Of a stretch of DNA of 64,000 nt, positions 25,978 to 34,777 are shown in pieces. Under the pieces are notes generated by a model that was not told the origin of the DNA, made no database searches, and saw nothing but the letters and a program-made list of their open reading frames with translations. The number at the start of each line of letters is the position of its first letter. Positions within the stretch are counted from its first letter, which is position 1. A program made the translations under genes and the position numbers. The stretch comes from CAVPGP01 sp963704025 (GTDB taxonomy: Bacteria > Actinomycetota > Thermoleophilia > Gaiellales > Gaiellaceae). The stretch covers positions 558,001 to 622,000 of the forward strand of contig CAVPGP010000003.1 in assembly GCA_963704025.1 (NCBI GenBank), read 5' to 3'.

Positions 25978-26310
25978 ATGTTCTCTCACACGATCATCCG
26001 CGCCCTCATCGTCGCCGCCGTTGCGGCTGCGCCCGCCGCGGCGAACGCGCGCCTCATCGACCCGTCCGAGGGTGCGGCCGGGCTCGATCCGGCGATCGCC
26101 ACGGCCATCAGCGGCCACGCCACCGCCGACGCGGCCTCGATCGCGCTCGATCCGGCGATCTCCAGGGCCATCGGCAACCGTCGCGCCGCCCACCATGCGG
26201 CGATGATCCCGCTCGACCCCGCGATCCAGGCTGCACTGGGCGAGCGCCGGGCCAAGACCGTGTTGTCGCGCGGCCGCATCTACTTCCATCGGTTGCCGCT
26301 CGCGCGCTGA
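25978..26310 (+). CDS. small secreted protein with LDPAI repeats
   Basis: A 110-residue protein with a signal peptide (MFSHTIIRALIVAAVAAAPA, cleavage near AANA). Its body contains three spaced copies of a short unit: GLDPAIATAISG (about 40-51), ALDPAISRAIGN (about 58-69) and PLDPAIQAALGE (about 81-92), each L-D-P-A-I followed by x-x-A-I/L. AGGAGGAGCAA precedes the ATG at ideal spacing. A C-terminal basic stretch (SRGRIYFHRLPLAR) ends it. The family is not recognised; the repeats could be an adhesive or self-associating motif. Confidence 0.7.
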   Translation: MFSHTIIRALIVAAVAAAPAAANARLIDPSEGAAGLDPAIATAISGHATADAASIALDPAISRAIGNRRAAHHAAMIPLDPAIQAALGERRAKTVLSRGRIYFHRLPLAR

Positions 26311-26325
26311 CGTCGCCAAGAAGCT

Positions 26326-27171
26326 CTAAGGCCAACCGGCGCCTGGCGCCGGCGCCTCGGCGGTCAGCACCTGGCCCGCCCGTTCGCCGTCGGCCATGCT
26401 CGCGGGGCCTTTCCAGTCGTTCGCGACCAGGAACAGCGTTCTCCCGCCCGCGCCTCCGAGCATGCAGGCGAAGCAGCCGCGGTCGAGGTGGATCGCCTCC
26501 AGCTCCTCGCCGCCCTCGCGAACGCGCACGCAGCGCTTGTTGGGGACGTCCCCGTACCAGACGGCGTTCTCCGCGTCGAGGCAGATGCCGTCGGGGGCGC
26601 CGCCCTGGAGGTCCGCCCAGAGCCGGCGGTTCGAGAGGCTGCCGTCGGCGGCGATGTCGAAGGCCGTGAGCTTGCTGCCGTAGGACTCCGCGACGATCAG
26701 GGTCGAGTTGTCGGGCGTCACGACCATGCCGTTCGGGAACGCGACGCCGTCGGCGACCTGCCGCGCGGAGCCGTCGGGGGTGACCAGCGCCAGGATGCCG
26801 GGGGCGAACTCGCCGCCCGGGAAGTCGAAGCCGGTGTTGTTGACGTAGGCGTTGCCTCGGCCGTCCACGACGATGTCGTTCCACTTGTGGTCGGCGAGGC
26901 CGCTCAGATCGGCGTGGATCACGAGCGAGCCGCCGGATTCACGGCGCAGGAGGACGCCCATCGCTCGCCGAGACGATCAGCAGCCGCCCGTCGGGGAGGA
27001 AGTCGAAGCACATCGGAAACGACGGACGCGGACGACGACCTCGCTCGCCCCCTCCAGATCGACGGCGATCACCTCGTGCGCGCCCCAGTCGGAGACCCAG
27101 AGGCGGTCGTCGTGCCACCGTGGCGACTCGGGAAACGCGAGACCGCTCGTCAGGATTCGCTGCTCGCTCAC
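26326..27171 (-). pseudogene. SMP-30/gluconolactonase family protein, two apparent frameshifts
   Basis: Three reading frames give one SMP-30 six-bladed propeller. Frame 1 starts GTG at 27171 (SEQRILTSGLAFPESPRW) after AAGGAG. Frame 2 reads FPMCFDFLPDGRLLIVSASDG. Frame 3 reads LLRRESGGSLVIHADLSGLA through the end. The catalytic/metal residues are visible as glutamate in GLAFPESPRW, WNDIVVDGRGNAYV and PNGMVVTPDN. Restoring one base near 27030 and removing one near 26960 yields 281 residues. It would be a lactonase; the state (decayed or mis-assembled) is uncertain. Confidence 0.72.
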
Positions 27172-27368
27172 CGAAGGCTCCTTTGACGGTTGGATGTCCA
27201 CTCGAGCTGAGACCGCTCGACGCGGCGAAACTCATCGTGCCGTTCCGCCTTCCCTTGTCCGCGCCGCGGCCGGGGTGACAGACTTCGCGCCACATCGCGC
27301 GGGCCCGTGTCGTCCCCGGCGTCGACTCTGCGGTCGAGGCTCCGCCCACGAGATGGAGGGCTCGACCG

Positions 27369-28247
27369 ATGCTCGATTTCGCTGCGCTGGACGTCGCGAT
27401 CGGGATCATCCTCGTCTACTTCGTCCTGGCGGTCGTCTGCTCGGCGCTGAACGAGACGATCGCCGGCGCGATGGGCTGGCGGGCGAAGTACCTGCGCGTG
27501 GGGGTCGCGAACCTGCTCGAGCCGGAGCGTCTGCAGCGAGGCGAGGAGCTCGCAGCGCAGCTGTACCTGCATCCGGTGATCAACGGCCTGATCCGGCCCC
27601 TCTCGCGCCGCGGCAAGCGGCGGTACCCGTCGTACCTGCCGGCGAGGGCGTTCGCCACCGCCCTGCTCGACTTCGACGCGACAGGGGCCGAGCGGAAGGC
27701 GGAGGACGCGATCGCGGCGATCCCCAGCCCGCAGCTGCAGACGGCGCTGACGACGCTGCTCCGCGACGCGGGCGGCGACGCGACCCGCTTTCGCCGGAGC
27801 GTGGAGAAGTGGTACGACGACGCGATGGAGCGCGTCTCGGGCTGGTACCGCCGCCGGGTGCAGCTCGTCCTCTGGGTTCTGGCCGTCCTCGTCGTCGCGG
27901 TGCTGAACGTCGACACGATCCGGATGGCCGACCAGCTCTGGAAGGACAAGACGGTCCGGGAATCCGTCGTCGCGACGGCCCAGAACGTCCCCGCGTCTCA
28001 GCAGACGCCCGACCTGACGAGGGTCGCAAAGGACGTCGGAGATCTGAAGCAGCTCAAGCTGCCGATCGGCTGGAGCGTCGAGAGCCGCCCGAGCGGCGGC
28101 CGGGACTGGATCGTCAGGATCGCCCTGAAGCTGGTCGGACTGGTCCTGACCGCCGCGGCGCTGACGCTCGGCGCGCCGTTCTGGTTCGACCTGCTCGGAA
28201 AGGTGGCGCGGGTCCGATCCGTCGGGGCGAGGCCGGCGAAGGCCTAG
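27369..28247 (+). CDS. conserved three-helix membrane protein
   Basis: A 292-residue protein. TM1 is at about 8-30 (VAIGIILVYFVLAVVCSALNETI), with a polar NE pair at its end. A soluble helical domain follows (about 35-160), then TM2 at about 163-185 (VQLVLWVLAVLVVAVLN), an extracytoplasmic or cytoplasmic loop, and TM3 at 253-275. The 'LVYF.LAxxCSAxNE' opening is shared by a widespread family of unknown-function membrane proteins. GGAGGG lies upstream of the ATG. No partner gene is obvious. Confidence 0.75.
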   Translation: MLDFAALDVAIGIILVYFVLAVVCSALNETIAGAMGWRAKYLRVGVANLLEPERLQRGEELAAQLYLHPVINGLIRPLSRRGKRRYPSYLPARAFATALLDFDATGAERKAEDAIAAIPSPQLQTALTTLLRDAGGDATRFRRSVEKWYDDAMERVSGWYRRRVQLVLWVLAVLVVAVLNVDTIRMADQLWKDKTVRESVVATAQNVPASQQTPDLTRVAKDVGDLKQLKLPIGWSVESRPSGGRDWIVRIALKLVGLVLTAAALTLGAPFWFDLLGKVARVRSVGARPAKA

Positions 28248-29110
28248 GCCGCGCCCCAGAGCGCGGCGCCGATGGCGCCCGCCTCGGCGCCGAGCCGGGC
28301 GGGCACGAGCTCGATCCGGTCGAGCGGCGCAACGCGGGCGCGCCGCTCGACCTCGGCGCGCAGAGGCTCGAGCAGCAGGTCGCCTGCCTCGACGACCCCG
28401 CCGCCGACGACGACACGGTCCGGGCAGAGGAAGATGAGCACGTTGGCGATCGCGAGGCCGACGAGCGTGCCCGCGCGCGCGATGGCCTCCCGCGCCTGCT
28501 CGTCGCCGGCGCGTGCCGCCGCGACCGTCTCGGGAAAGCTCGCGCGTCCGGCCGCCCGCGCGATCGCCCGCGCTCCGGCGTAGAGCTCGAGGCAGCCGCG
28601 ATTGCCGCAGTTGCACGGCGGCCCGTCCTCGACGACCGTGTGGTGCCCGAACTCCCCGGCGCGCTCGGCCGGGCCGAGGTGGAGCCGCCCGTCGAGGACG
28701 AGCCCGCCGCCGATCCCGGTGCCGCAGACGACGCACATGACGGTTCGTCCGCCGAGCCCTGCGCCCAACGTCGACTCCGCGAGCGCAAACGCGTGTCCGT
28801 CGTTCACCAGCCGCACGGGGCTCCCCAGCGCAGCGGTCAGCGGCTCCGCGATCGGGGCGCCGGCCCAGTCGCCGTGCAGGTTGGGCAGGAGCAGCGCCCG
28901 CCCGCGCTCGTCGAAGAGGCCCGGCAGCGCGATGCCGACCGAGTCCCAGGCGCCGACGGCGTGCGCGGCCGCGGCGACGCGCGCCAGGACCGCGGGCGGC
29001 CCTCCGTCCTCCGAGCGCGTCGGCGTCTCCGACCGCGAGACGACCTGCCCGTTCTCGAGCACGACAAGCTTGATGTTGCTGCCGCCGACGTCGATCCCCA
29101 GCGCCCTCAT
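28244..29110 (-). CDS. ROK-family sugar kinase
   Basis: A 288-residue ROK kinase. The N-terminal phosphate loop is GIDVGGSNIKLVVLENG, the glucose/sugar contact LVNDGHAFALAES, and the catalytic EFGHHTVVEDG is followed by the zinc-binding ROK motif CNCGNRGCLELYAGA. The expected kinase residues are all present, so it phosphorylates a hexose or amino sugar with ATP. It overlaps the upstream SDR gene by 4 bases and both follow the SorC regulator, forming a three-gene unit. Confidence 0.9.
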   Translation of the reverse strand: MRALGIDVGGSNIKLVVLENGQVVSRSETPTRSEDGGPPAVLARVAAAAHAVGAWDSVGIALPGLFDERGRALLLPNLHGDWAGAPIAEPLTAALGSPVRLVNDGHAFALAESTLGAGLGGRTVMCVVCGTGIGGGLVLDGRLHLGPAERAGEFGHHTVVEDGPPCNCGNRGCLELYAGARAIARAAGRASFPETVAAARAGDEQAREAIARAGTLVGLAIANVLIFLCPDRVVVGGGVVEAGDLLLEPLRAEVERRARVAPLDRIELVPARLGAEAGAIGAALWGAA

Positions 29111-29766
29111 CGTGCCGTCCAGCCTCCGTCGACCGAGAGCACCGCACCGGTCACGAACGGCGCGGTCGCGAGGTAGACCGCTGCGGCGGCGACGTCCTCC
29201 GGGCGTCCGAGGTCGCCTGTCAGCGGCACGAGCTCGGCCAGCCGCGCGAGGATTCGCGGGTCGTCCTGTACGCGCCGGCTCATCGACGTCTGGATCAGCC
29301 CGGGGCAGACGACGTTGCAGCGAATCCCGTCCTTCGCATAGGTGGTCGCCATGGCGCGCGTGAGCGAGATCAGCGCCCCCTTGCTCGCCGCGTAGGCGTG
29401 AGTGCCGAAGTCCTCGTCGCCGCCGACGAGCCCGAGGGCGGACGACGTCGTGACGACGGCGCCGCCGCCTCTGCGCCGCAGTACGGGAATCGCCGCCCGG
29501 CAGTAGCGGAAGACGCTCGTCAGGTTCGCGTCGATCACCGTCGCCCAGCCTTCGTCCGTGCACTCGTCGACCGGCCCGTCCCCGAACCGCCGGCCGCTGA
29601 TCCCGTGGGCGCAGAAGAGCGCGTCGAGCCGCTCGAGACCGCCGAGGATCGCGTCTCCGTCGTCGCCGGCCTCGATCCCGGTGACGGCGAAGCCGGCGTC
29701 CTCGAACGCCCGCACCGCGGCGGAGCCGATCCCGCCCGCGGAGCCCGTGACGACCGCGACCTTCAT
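29107..29766 (-). CDS. short-chain dehydrogenase/reductase
   Basis: A 219-residue classical SDR, somewhat short. The cofactor motif is VVTGSAGGIGSAA (5-17). The region before the second beta strand is brief, followed by ALFCAHGISG, the catalytic Ser in VVTTSSAL and Tyr-x-x-x-Lys in HAYAASKGALISL. CPGLIQTSMS and FVTGAVLSVDGGWTAR are typical C-terminal SDR sequences. It oxidises or reduces a sugar or polyol with NAD(P). It sits between the SorC regulator and the ROK kinase with 4-base overlaps on both sides. Confidence 0.88.
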   Translation of the reverse strand: MKVAVVTGSAGGIGSAAVRAFEDAGFAVTGIEAGDDGDAILGGLERLDALFCAHGISGRRFGDGPVDECTDEGWATVIDANLTSVFRYCRAAIPVLRRRGGGAVVTTSSALGLVGGDEDFGTHAYAASKGALISLTRAMATTYAKDGIRCNVVCPGLIQTSMSRRVQDDPRILARLAELVPLTGDLGRPEDVAAAAVYLATAPFVTGAVLSVDGGWTAR

Positions 29767-30575
29767 CGCAGCGCGTGCCTGGCACAGCGCTCGTCCGTGA
29801 CGATCCCCTTCAGGAGGCCCGTCTGCAGCGCACCGTGGACGGCGACCCGCTTCGCGGCGCCGCCCGCGACCGCGAACGTGCGCGCGCGGCGCAGCTGCTC
29901 GGCCGACATGGCGACGGCGAGCTCCTGCTTGCCGAGGCGGCCGTCCTCGCCGAAGACGTGCACGAGCAGATGCCCGCCTCCAGGCCGGCTGCCGATGCCG
30001 ACGAGAGCCACTGTGACCCGGTCGAACATCTCCACGGCCGGCCTGACGGCTGCGTGGGCGAGCAGCTCGTCCCGCGCGCGGCGGCTGGCGAGCGCCGGCG
30101 CGGGGAGCGGGTAGAACCTCCCACGCGTGCGCTCCGCGAAGCGGGCTGCGAGCTCCGTCGGCCCCGTGCCGGCCCGCAGGCCGGGCAGGGCGCCGCAGAT
30201 CTGGACGACCGTCGTGCCCGTCGCGATCACGGGCAGCTGCTCGGCGACGAGCTGGAGCGTCGCACCCCAGGCGACCCCGAGCACATCCCCGGCGCGAAGC
30301 AGGCGGGGGAGGAGGTGCGCGGCCGCGGCGGCGACATCGTTCTCGACGACGACGGCGGTCTCGAGCCCGAAGCGGTCCTCCAGCCGCACGGCGAGGTCGT
30401 CGAGCACCGGGACGGGCTCGTCGATCTCGAAGCGGACGACGCCCTCGCTCCGGGCCTGCTCGAGCAGACGCAGGACCTTGAAGCGCGAGATCCCGAGGCG
30501 CCGCGCGATCTGCTGCTGGGTCAAGTCGCGGACGTAATAGAGCCGCGCCACCTCGGCCATTGCCGCTCTGCTCAT
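29763..30575 (-). CDS. SorC-family sugar-responsive transcriptional regulator
   Basis: A 270-residue regulator. The N-terminal helix-turn-helix YYVRDLTQQQIARRLGISRFKVLRLL (about 13-38) is followed by a NagB/RpiA-like sugar-binding domain, with GVAWGATLQLVAEQLP, TTVVQICGALPG and VALVGIGSRP. SorC proteins usually bind a phosphorylated sugar effector. I use the ATG at 30575; an upstream extension overlaps the divergent FAD gene. It is the first gene of the SDR/ROK unit and lies only 26 bases from the divergent FAD oxidoreductase, over a palindromic site. Confidence 0.9.
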   Translation of the reverse strand: MSRAAMAEVARLYYVRDLTQQQIARRLGISRFKVLRLLEQARSEGVVRFEIDEPVPVLDDLAVRLEDRFGLETAVVVENDVAAAAAHLLPRLLRAGDVLGVAWGATLQLVAEQLPVIATGTTVVQICGALPGLRAGTGPTELAARFAERTRGRFYPLPAPALASRRARDELLAHAAVRPAVEMFDRVTVALVGIGSRPGGGHLLVHVFGEDGRLGKQELAVAMSAEQLRRARTFAVAGGAAKRVAVHGALQTGLLKGIVTDERCARHALR

Positions 30576-30576
30576 A

Positions 30577-30594
30577 TGTGCATAAGATCGCACA
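30577..30594. promoter_or_regulatory. candidate SorC operator between divergent genes
   Basis: TGTGC, 8 bases, GCACA, forming an inverted repeat in the 26-base gap between the SorC-type regulator and the FAD oxidoreductase. SorC/DeoR-type regulators commonly autoregulate from such divergent sites. The gap is too short for full promoters, so the promoters must reach into the opposing coding ends. Confidence 0.5.
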
Positions 30595-30601
30595 ATTGAG
30601 C

Positions 30602-31879
30602 ATGCCGTCAAATGAGCTGTCCGTCGACGTCCTGGTCGTGGGAGCGGGCTCCGCCGGCTCGACGGCCGCGATCGCCGCCGCACGCACGGGCGCGCGGACG
30701 CTGCTGGTCGACCGGCTCGGCTTCCTCGGCGGGACGTCGACGGCGGTGCTCGACACGTTCTACGCGTTCTTCACCCCCGGCATGGAGCCGCGCAAGGTCG
30801 TCTCGGGAATCCCGGACCAGGTGGTCGGCGCGCTCGAGGAGGAGGGCGCGGCGTTCCCGCGTCCCAACACGTACGGCGCGGGGACCGGGATCACGTACGA
30901 CCCGGAGACGCTGAAGCGCGTCTGGGAGACGCTCGTGCTCGACGCGGGTGCCGAGGTCCTGCTGCACTCGTTCGTGCACGGCGTCGACGTCGACGGCGGG
31001 CGCGTCGCCGCGGTTCGTCTGTGGACGAAGGGCGGCGAGCGGGTCGTGCGTCCCCGCTGCGTCGTCGATGCGTCGGGCGACGCGGACGTCTGCCACCTCG
31101 CGGGCGCGCCGTACGAGCCGCCGGGTGACGACGTGCAGAGCCTCTCGACGGTGTTCCGGATGGCGAACGTCGACGTCGCGCGCGCGGAGGCGCTGCCGAA
31201 GGAGGAGCTCTGGCGGCTGATGCGCGAGGCCGGCGCATCCGGCCGCTACGAGCTGCCGCGCATCGAGGGCTCCGTGCATCGGACGCCGCAGGCCGGCGTG
31301 ATGATGGCGCTGATGACGCGCGTCCGGAGCGTCGACGCCACGGATCCCGAGCAGCTGACCCGCGCCGAGATCGAGGGGCGGCGGCAGTGCCGCGAGTACT
31401 TCCGGTTCCTCCGGGAGAACGTCCCCGGCTACGAGCAGGCAGTGCTCGTCTCGACCTCGCCCGCGATCGGCGTGCGCGAGTCGCGGCGGATCCTCGGCGA
31501 GCACGTGCTGACGGCGGAGGAGATCCTCTCGGCGGCGCAGTTCCCCGATCAGATCGCGCGCTGCGGAGCCCCGATCGAGGATCACCACGCCGGGTCGGAC
31601 ACGCGTTGGGTCTACCTCGAGGAGGGTGCCGCCTACGGGATCCCGTACCGCTCCTTGCTGCCCCGCGGGGTGGACGGGCTGCTCGCGGCCGGTCGGTGCT
31701 TCTCGGCCACGCACGACGCGCACGCGTCGGCCCGGTCGATGGCGACGTGCATGGCGATGGGCCAGGCGGCCGGCACTGCCGCCGCGCTCTCCGTGGCCGC
31801 GGGGATCGAGCCGCGCGTGCTCGAGCCGTCGGCGCTGCGCGCGCGCTTGCGCGAGGATGGCGCCGATGTCGGCGATTGA
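30602..31879 (+). CDS. FAD-dependent oxidoreductase
   Basis: A 425-residue flavoprotein of the FAD_oxidored type. The dinucleotide-binding motif is DVLVVGAGSAGSTAAIAAAR (about 8-27), with a second FAD contact in VVDASGDADVCHLAGAP and the C-terminal GVDGLLAAGRCFSATHDAHA, which closes the FAD site in this family. It starts at ATG 30602, only 7 bases after the candidate operator. It overlaps the KDPG-type aldolase gene by 14 bases. The substrate is probably a sugar acid or polyol derivative given the surroundings; this is inference. Confidence 0.85.
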   Translation: MPSNELSVDVLVVGAGSAGSTAAIAAARTGARTLLVDRLGFLGGTSTAVLDTFYAFFTPGMEPRKVVSGIPDQVVGALEEEGAAFPRPNTYGAGTGITYDPETLKRVWETLVLDAGAEVLLHSFVHGVDVDGGRVAAVRLWTKGGERVVRPRCVVDASGDADVCHLAGAPYEPPGDDVQSLSTVFRMANVDVARAEALPKEELWRLMREAGASGRYELPRIEGSVHRTPQAGVMMALMTRVRSVDATDPEQLTRAEIEGRRQCREYFRFLRENVPGYEQAVLVSTSPAIGVRESRRILGEHVLTAEEILSAAQFPDQIARCGAPIEDHHAGSDTRWVYLEEGAAYGIPYRSLLPRGVDGLLAAGRCFSATHDAHASARSMATCMAMGQAAGTAAALSVAAGIEPRVLEPSALRARLREDGADVGD

Positions 31880-32459
31880 GCGGATCCGCGCGGAGCGCAT
31901 CGTCGCGGTGCTGCGCGACGCCGGGGACGTCGATCGCGTGGTCGAGCAGCTGGTCGACGGGGGTGTGCGCGTCGTCGAGATCACGCTCGACTCGCGGGAC
32001 GCGCTCGGCGCCATCGGGCGCGTGCGCGCGCGGGGCGACGTGACCGTGCTGGCGGGCACGGTGCGCCGGCCGGAGCAGGTCGACGAGGCGGTCCGCGCCG
32101 GGGCAGAGGCCTGCGTGGGACCGGCGCTCGTGCCTGCCGTGGTGGCGCGCTGCGCCGAGCTGGGCGTACCGTCGATTCCGGGAGCGCTGACGCCGTCCGA
32201 GGTGGAAGCGGCGTGGCAGGGCGGCGCGGCGCTCGTGAAGCTCTTCCCGGGCAGCGTCGGCGGGCCGCGCTACGTCCGCGAGCTGCTGGCGCCCCTGGCG
32301 GACGTCTCGCTGCTCGTCACGGGCGGCGTCACGGCCGAGAACGCGGCGGAGTTCCTCGCCGCGGGCGCGGTTGCGGTCGGGGCAGGCACCTCACTCGCGG
32401 GTGCGCGGGACGTGGCGTCGGAGGCGAGGCGGTTCGTGGAAGCGGCGCGGTCGGCGTGA
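31866..32459 (+). CDS. eda: KDPG/KHG-type aldolase
   Basis: A 197-residue class I aldolase of the 2-keto-3-deoxy-6-phosphogluconate family. The catalytic Glu is in VVEITLDSRD (about 38), the Schiff-base lysine in LVKLFPGS (about 119) and the phosphate site TGGVTAENAAEFLAAGAVAVG. It cleaves a 2-keto-3-deoxy sugar acid (phosphate) to pyruvate and an aldehyde. The ATG at 31866 overlaps the upstream gene. A dehydratase for the classic Entner-Doudoroff step is not in the window, so its substrate here may be another keto-deoxy acid. Confidence 0.9.
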   Translation: MSAIERIRAERIVAVLRDAGDVDRVVEQLVDGGVRVVEITLDSRDALGAIGRVRARGDVTVLAGTVRRPEQVDEAVRAGAEACVGPALVPAVVARCAELGVPSIPGALTPSEVEAAWQGGAALVKLFPGSVGGPRYVRELLAPLADVSLLVTGGVTAENAAEFLAAGAVAVGAGTSLAGARDVASEARRFVEAARSA

Positions 32460-32470
32460 GCGGAGCCATC

Positions 32471-32495
32471 CGTACCTGGTCGCCGACCAGGTACG
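32471..32495. repeat. perfect 25-base palindrome, copy 1
   Basis: Twelve-base arms (CGTACCTGGTCG and its complement) around a single central C. It lies 11 bases after the aldolase stop. A second copy with a central G follows at 32559. The first may act as a terminator-like hairpin; it has no T-run. The pair is unusual and is discussed as a finding. Confidence 0.7.
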
Positions 32496-32517
32496 GATTC
32501 GTGCGTAGAAAGACTAA

Positions 32518-32532
32518 ATCCCTGCAAACAGG
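32518..32532. repeat. short hairpin between the two palindromes
   Basis: CCCTG and CAGGG flank CAAA, in the AT-richer stretch between the two 25-base palindromes. The stem is only 5 bp, so this is a weak structure. It may be part of a larger fold with its neighbours. Confidence 0.3.
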
Positions 32533-32558
32533 GCATATCTCTCAAGTGGGGGTCGACC

Positions 32559-32583
32559 CGTACCTGGTCGGCGACCAGGTACG
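32559..32583. repeat. perfect 25-base palindrome, copy 2
   Basis: The same 12-base arms as copy 1 with a central G in place of C, which makes it the exact reverse complement of copy 1. The two copies are separated by 63 bases and lie between the aldolase and the promoter of the Gfo/Idh operon. Confidence 0.7.
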
Positions 32584-32603
32584 AAGGGCCGCGGCGCACG
32601 CGC

Positions 32604-32631
32604 TTGACGCGCGTCCGAGCCGCGGTATAGC
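32604..32631 (+). promoter_or_regulatory. sigma-70-type promoter of the sugar-transport operon
   Basis: TTGACG at 32604-32609 and TATAGC at 32626-32631 with a 16-base spacer, followed by a roughly 40-base leader to the ATG at 32681. The GntR-type operator candidate covers the expected transcription start. Confidence 0.65.
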
Positions 32632-32637
32632 GTCGCC

Positions 32638-32655
32638 TGTCTAGACGTTTAGACC
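32638..32655. promoter_or_regulatory. candidate GntR/UTRA operator at the sugar-transport operon
   Basis: TGTCTAGACGTTTAGACC contains the 8-bp palindrome GTCTAGAC and a second TAGAC half-site. It overlaps the predicted start of transcription. A related site, TCTAGACGGCTATAC, lies in the promoter of the SDR/SMP-30/GntR operon at 46770-46784, matching at 12 of 15 bases. GntR proteins of the HutC/DasR type often bind such GTnTAnAC arms. Confidence 0.5.
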
Positions 32656-32680
32656 TTTCCGAGAGGAGCGAACGCCGACG

Positions 32681-33892
32681 ATGGCGCAGCCGCATGCGGT
32701 GACGATGCTGGGCACTGGGCTGATCGGCACCTTCTACACGATGTGCCTGCACGGTCAGCGGAACCTCGACCGCGTCGGCGTCGTCTACTCGCGCTCCGAG
32801 GACCGGGCGAAGAGCTTCGCCGCGGAGTGGGATGTCCCGCACTGGAGCACGAGCCTCGAGGAGGCGGTCGGCCATCCCGAGACGGACACCGTCGTGATCG
32901 GGCTCCCGAACGACCTGCACGAGGATGCAGTCCGCGTCGCGGCCGAGGCCGGCAAGGCGATCCTCTGCACGAAGCCGCTCGCGCGCACCGCGCAGGAGGC
33001 GAAGCGGATCCTCGACCTCGTCGAGGACTACGGCGTCTTCGCCGGCTACCTCGAGGACCTCTGCTACACGCCGAAGACCCTCAAGGCGATCCGCTCCGTC
33101 GAGGAGGGCGCTCTCGGCAAGGTCACCTGGATCCGGAGCCGCGAGACCCACCCGGGCCCGCACAGCGCCTGGTTCTGGGACGCGGACCAGGCCGGCGGCG
33201 GACCGATCGTCGACCTCGGCTGCCATTGCATCGAGATCATCCGCAGCTTCGCCGGCAAGGGAAACCGCCCCGTCGAGGTGATGTGCCACGCCGACACGCT
33301 CGTCCACCCGATCGAGGCCGAGGACAACGCCGTCGCGCTGATCCGCTTCGAGTCCGGCGCGCTCGGCCAGTTCGAGGTCAGCTGGACGTTCCGCGGCGGC
33401 ATGGACCTCCGCGACGAGGTGATGGGCACGGAGGGGACGATCTGGCTGAACCACTTCCTCCGCACCGGCTTCGAGGTCTTCACGTCAGGCGGCACCGGCG
33501 AGTACGTCGCCGAGAAGGCCGAGACCGCGAGCGGTTGGCTCTTCCCGGTCGGGGACGAGGTCAGCGAGCTCGGCTACGTCGACATGTTCACCGACATGTT
33601 CGACGCGATCGACAACGACCGGCAGCCGCAGGAGACGTTCTACGACGGCTACGTCGTCAACGCGATCATCGACGCCTGCTACCGCTCGGCCCGGTCCCGG
33701 CGCTGGGAGCCCGTCGAGCTCGAGTGGCGGGGCGGCAGCGCAGAGCCGATCAGCCGCCGGGAGCGCCGGTACGACGGTTTCGTCGTCATCAAGGAGGAGA
33801 AGCTGCCGGACGGCCGCGTGAAGCTGATCCTCAAGGATCCCCAGAGCGGCGCGTTCGAGGACCGGATCGTCGGGGAGCCCGTCCCAGGATGA
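32681..33892 (+). CDS. Gfo/Idh/MocA-family oxidoreductase
   Basis: A 403-residue NAD(P)-dependent sugar/inositol dehydrogenase. The Rossmann motif is MLGTGLIGTFY (about 9-19), the EKP-type catalytic motif reads CTKPLARTAQEA (Lys near 97) and the C-terminal domain has DLGCHCIEIIRSF. The EKP glutamate is replaced by Thr (TKP), a common variant. It is the first gene of a transcript running to the zinc alcohol dehydrogenase. It probably oxidises the transported sugar or polyol. Confidence 0.88.
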   Translation: MAQPHAVTMLGTGLIGTFYTMCLHGQRNLDRVGVVYSRSEDRAKSFAAEWDVPHWSTSLEEAVGHPETDTVVIGLPNDLHEDAVRVAAEAGKAILCTKPLARTAQEAKRILDLVEDYGVFAGYLEDLCYTPKTLKAIRSVEEGALGKVTWIRSRETHPGPHSAWFWDADQAGGGPIVDLGCHCIEIIRSFAGKGNRPVEVMCHADTLVHPIEAEDNAVALIRFESGALGQFEVSWTFRGGMDLRDEVMGTEGTIWLNHFLRTGFEVFTSGGTGEYVAEKAETASGWLFPVGDEVSELGYVDMFTDMFDAIDNDRQPQETFYDGYVVNAIIDACYRSARSRRWEPVELEWRGGSAEPISRRERRYDGFVVIKEEKLPDGRVKLILKDPQSGAFEDRIVGEPVPG

Positions 33893-33910
33893 GCCCGGCG
33901 TGAACGCAGC

Positions 33911-34699
<789 letters not shown>

Positions 34700-34701
34700 G
34701 C

Positions 34702-34717
34702 CCTTTCCGAAAGGAGG
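34702..34717. promoter_or_regulatory. shared CCTTTCCGAAAGGAGG element upstream of the binding-protein gene
   Basis: CCTTTCCGAAAGG is a near-perfect inverted repeat that includes a Shine-Dalgarno-like AAGGAGG, 61 bases upstream of the solute-binding protein ATG. Almost the same sequence, CCTTTCCGAGAGGAG, occurs at 32654-32668 in the leader of the Gfo/Idh gene. It may be a common RNA or protein-binding element in this operon. Confidence 0.35.
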
Positions 34718-34777
34718 CCGGAGGCATATCTTCTCAAAACGGGAAAAGCCCCCCTTCCTACCCTCAGGAGGACATGC

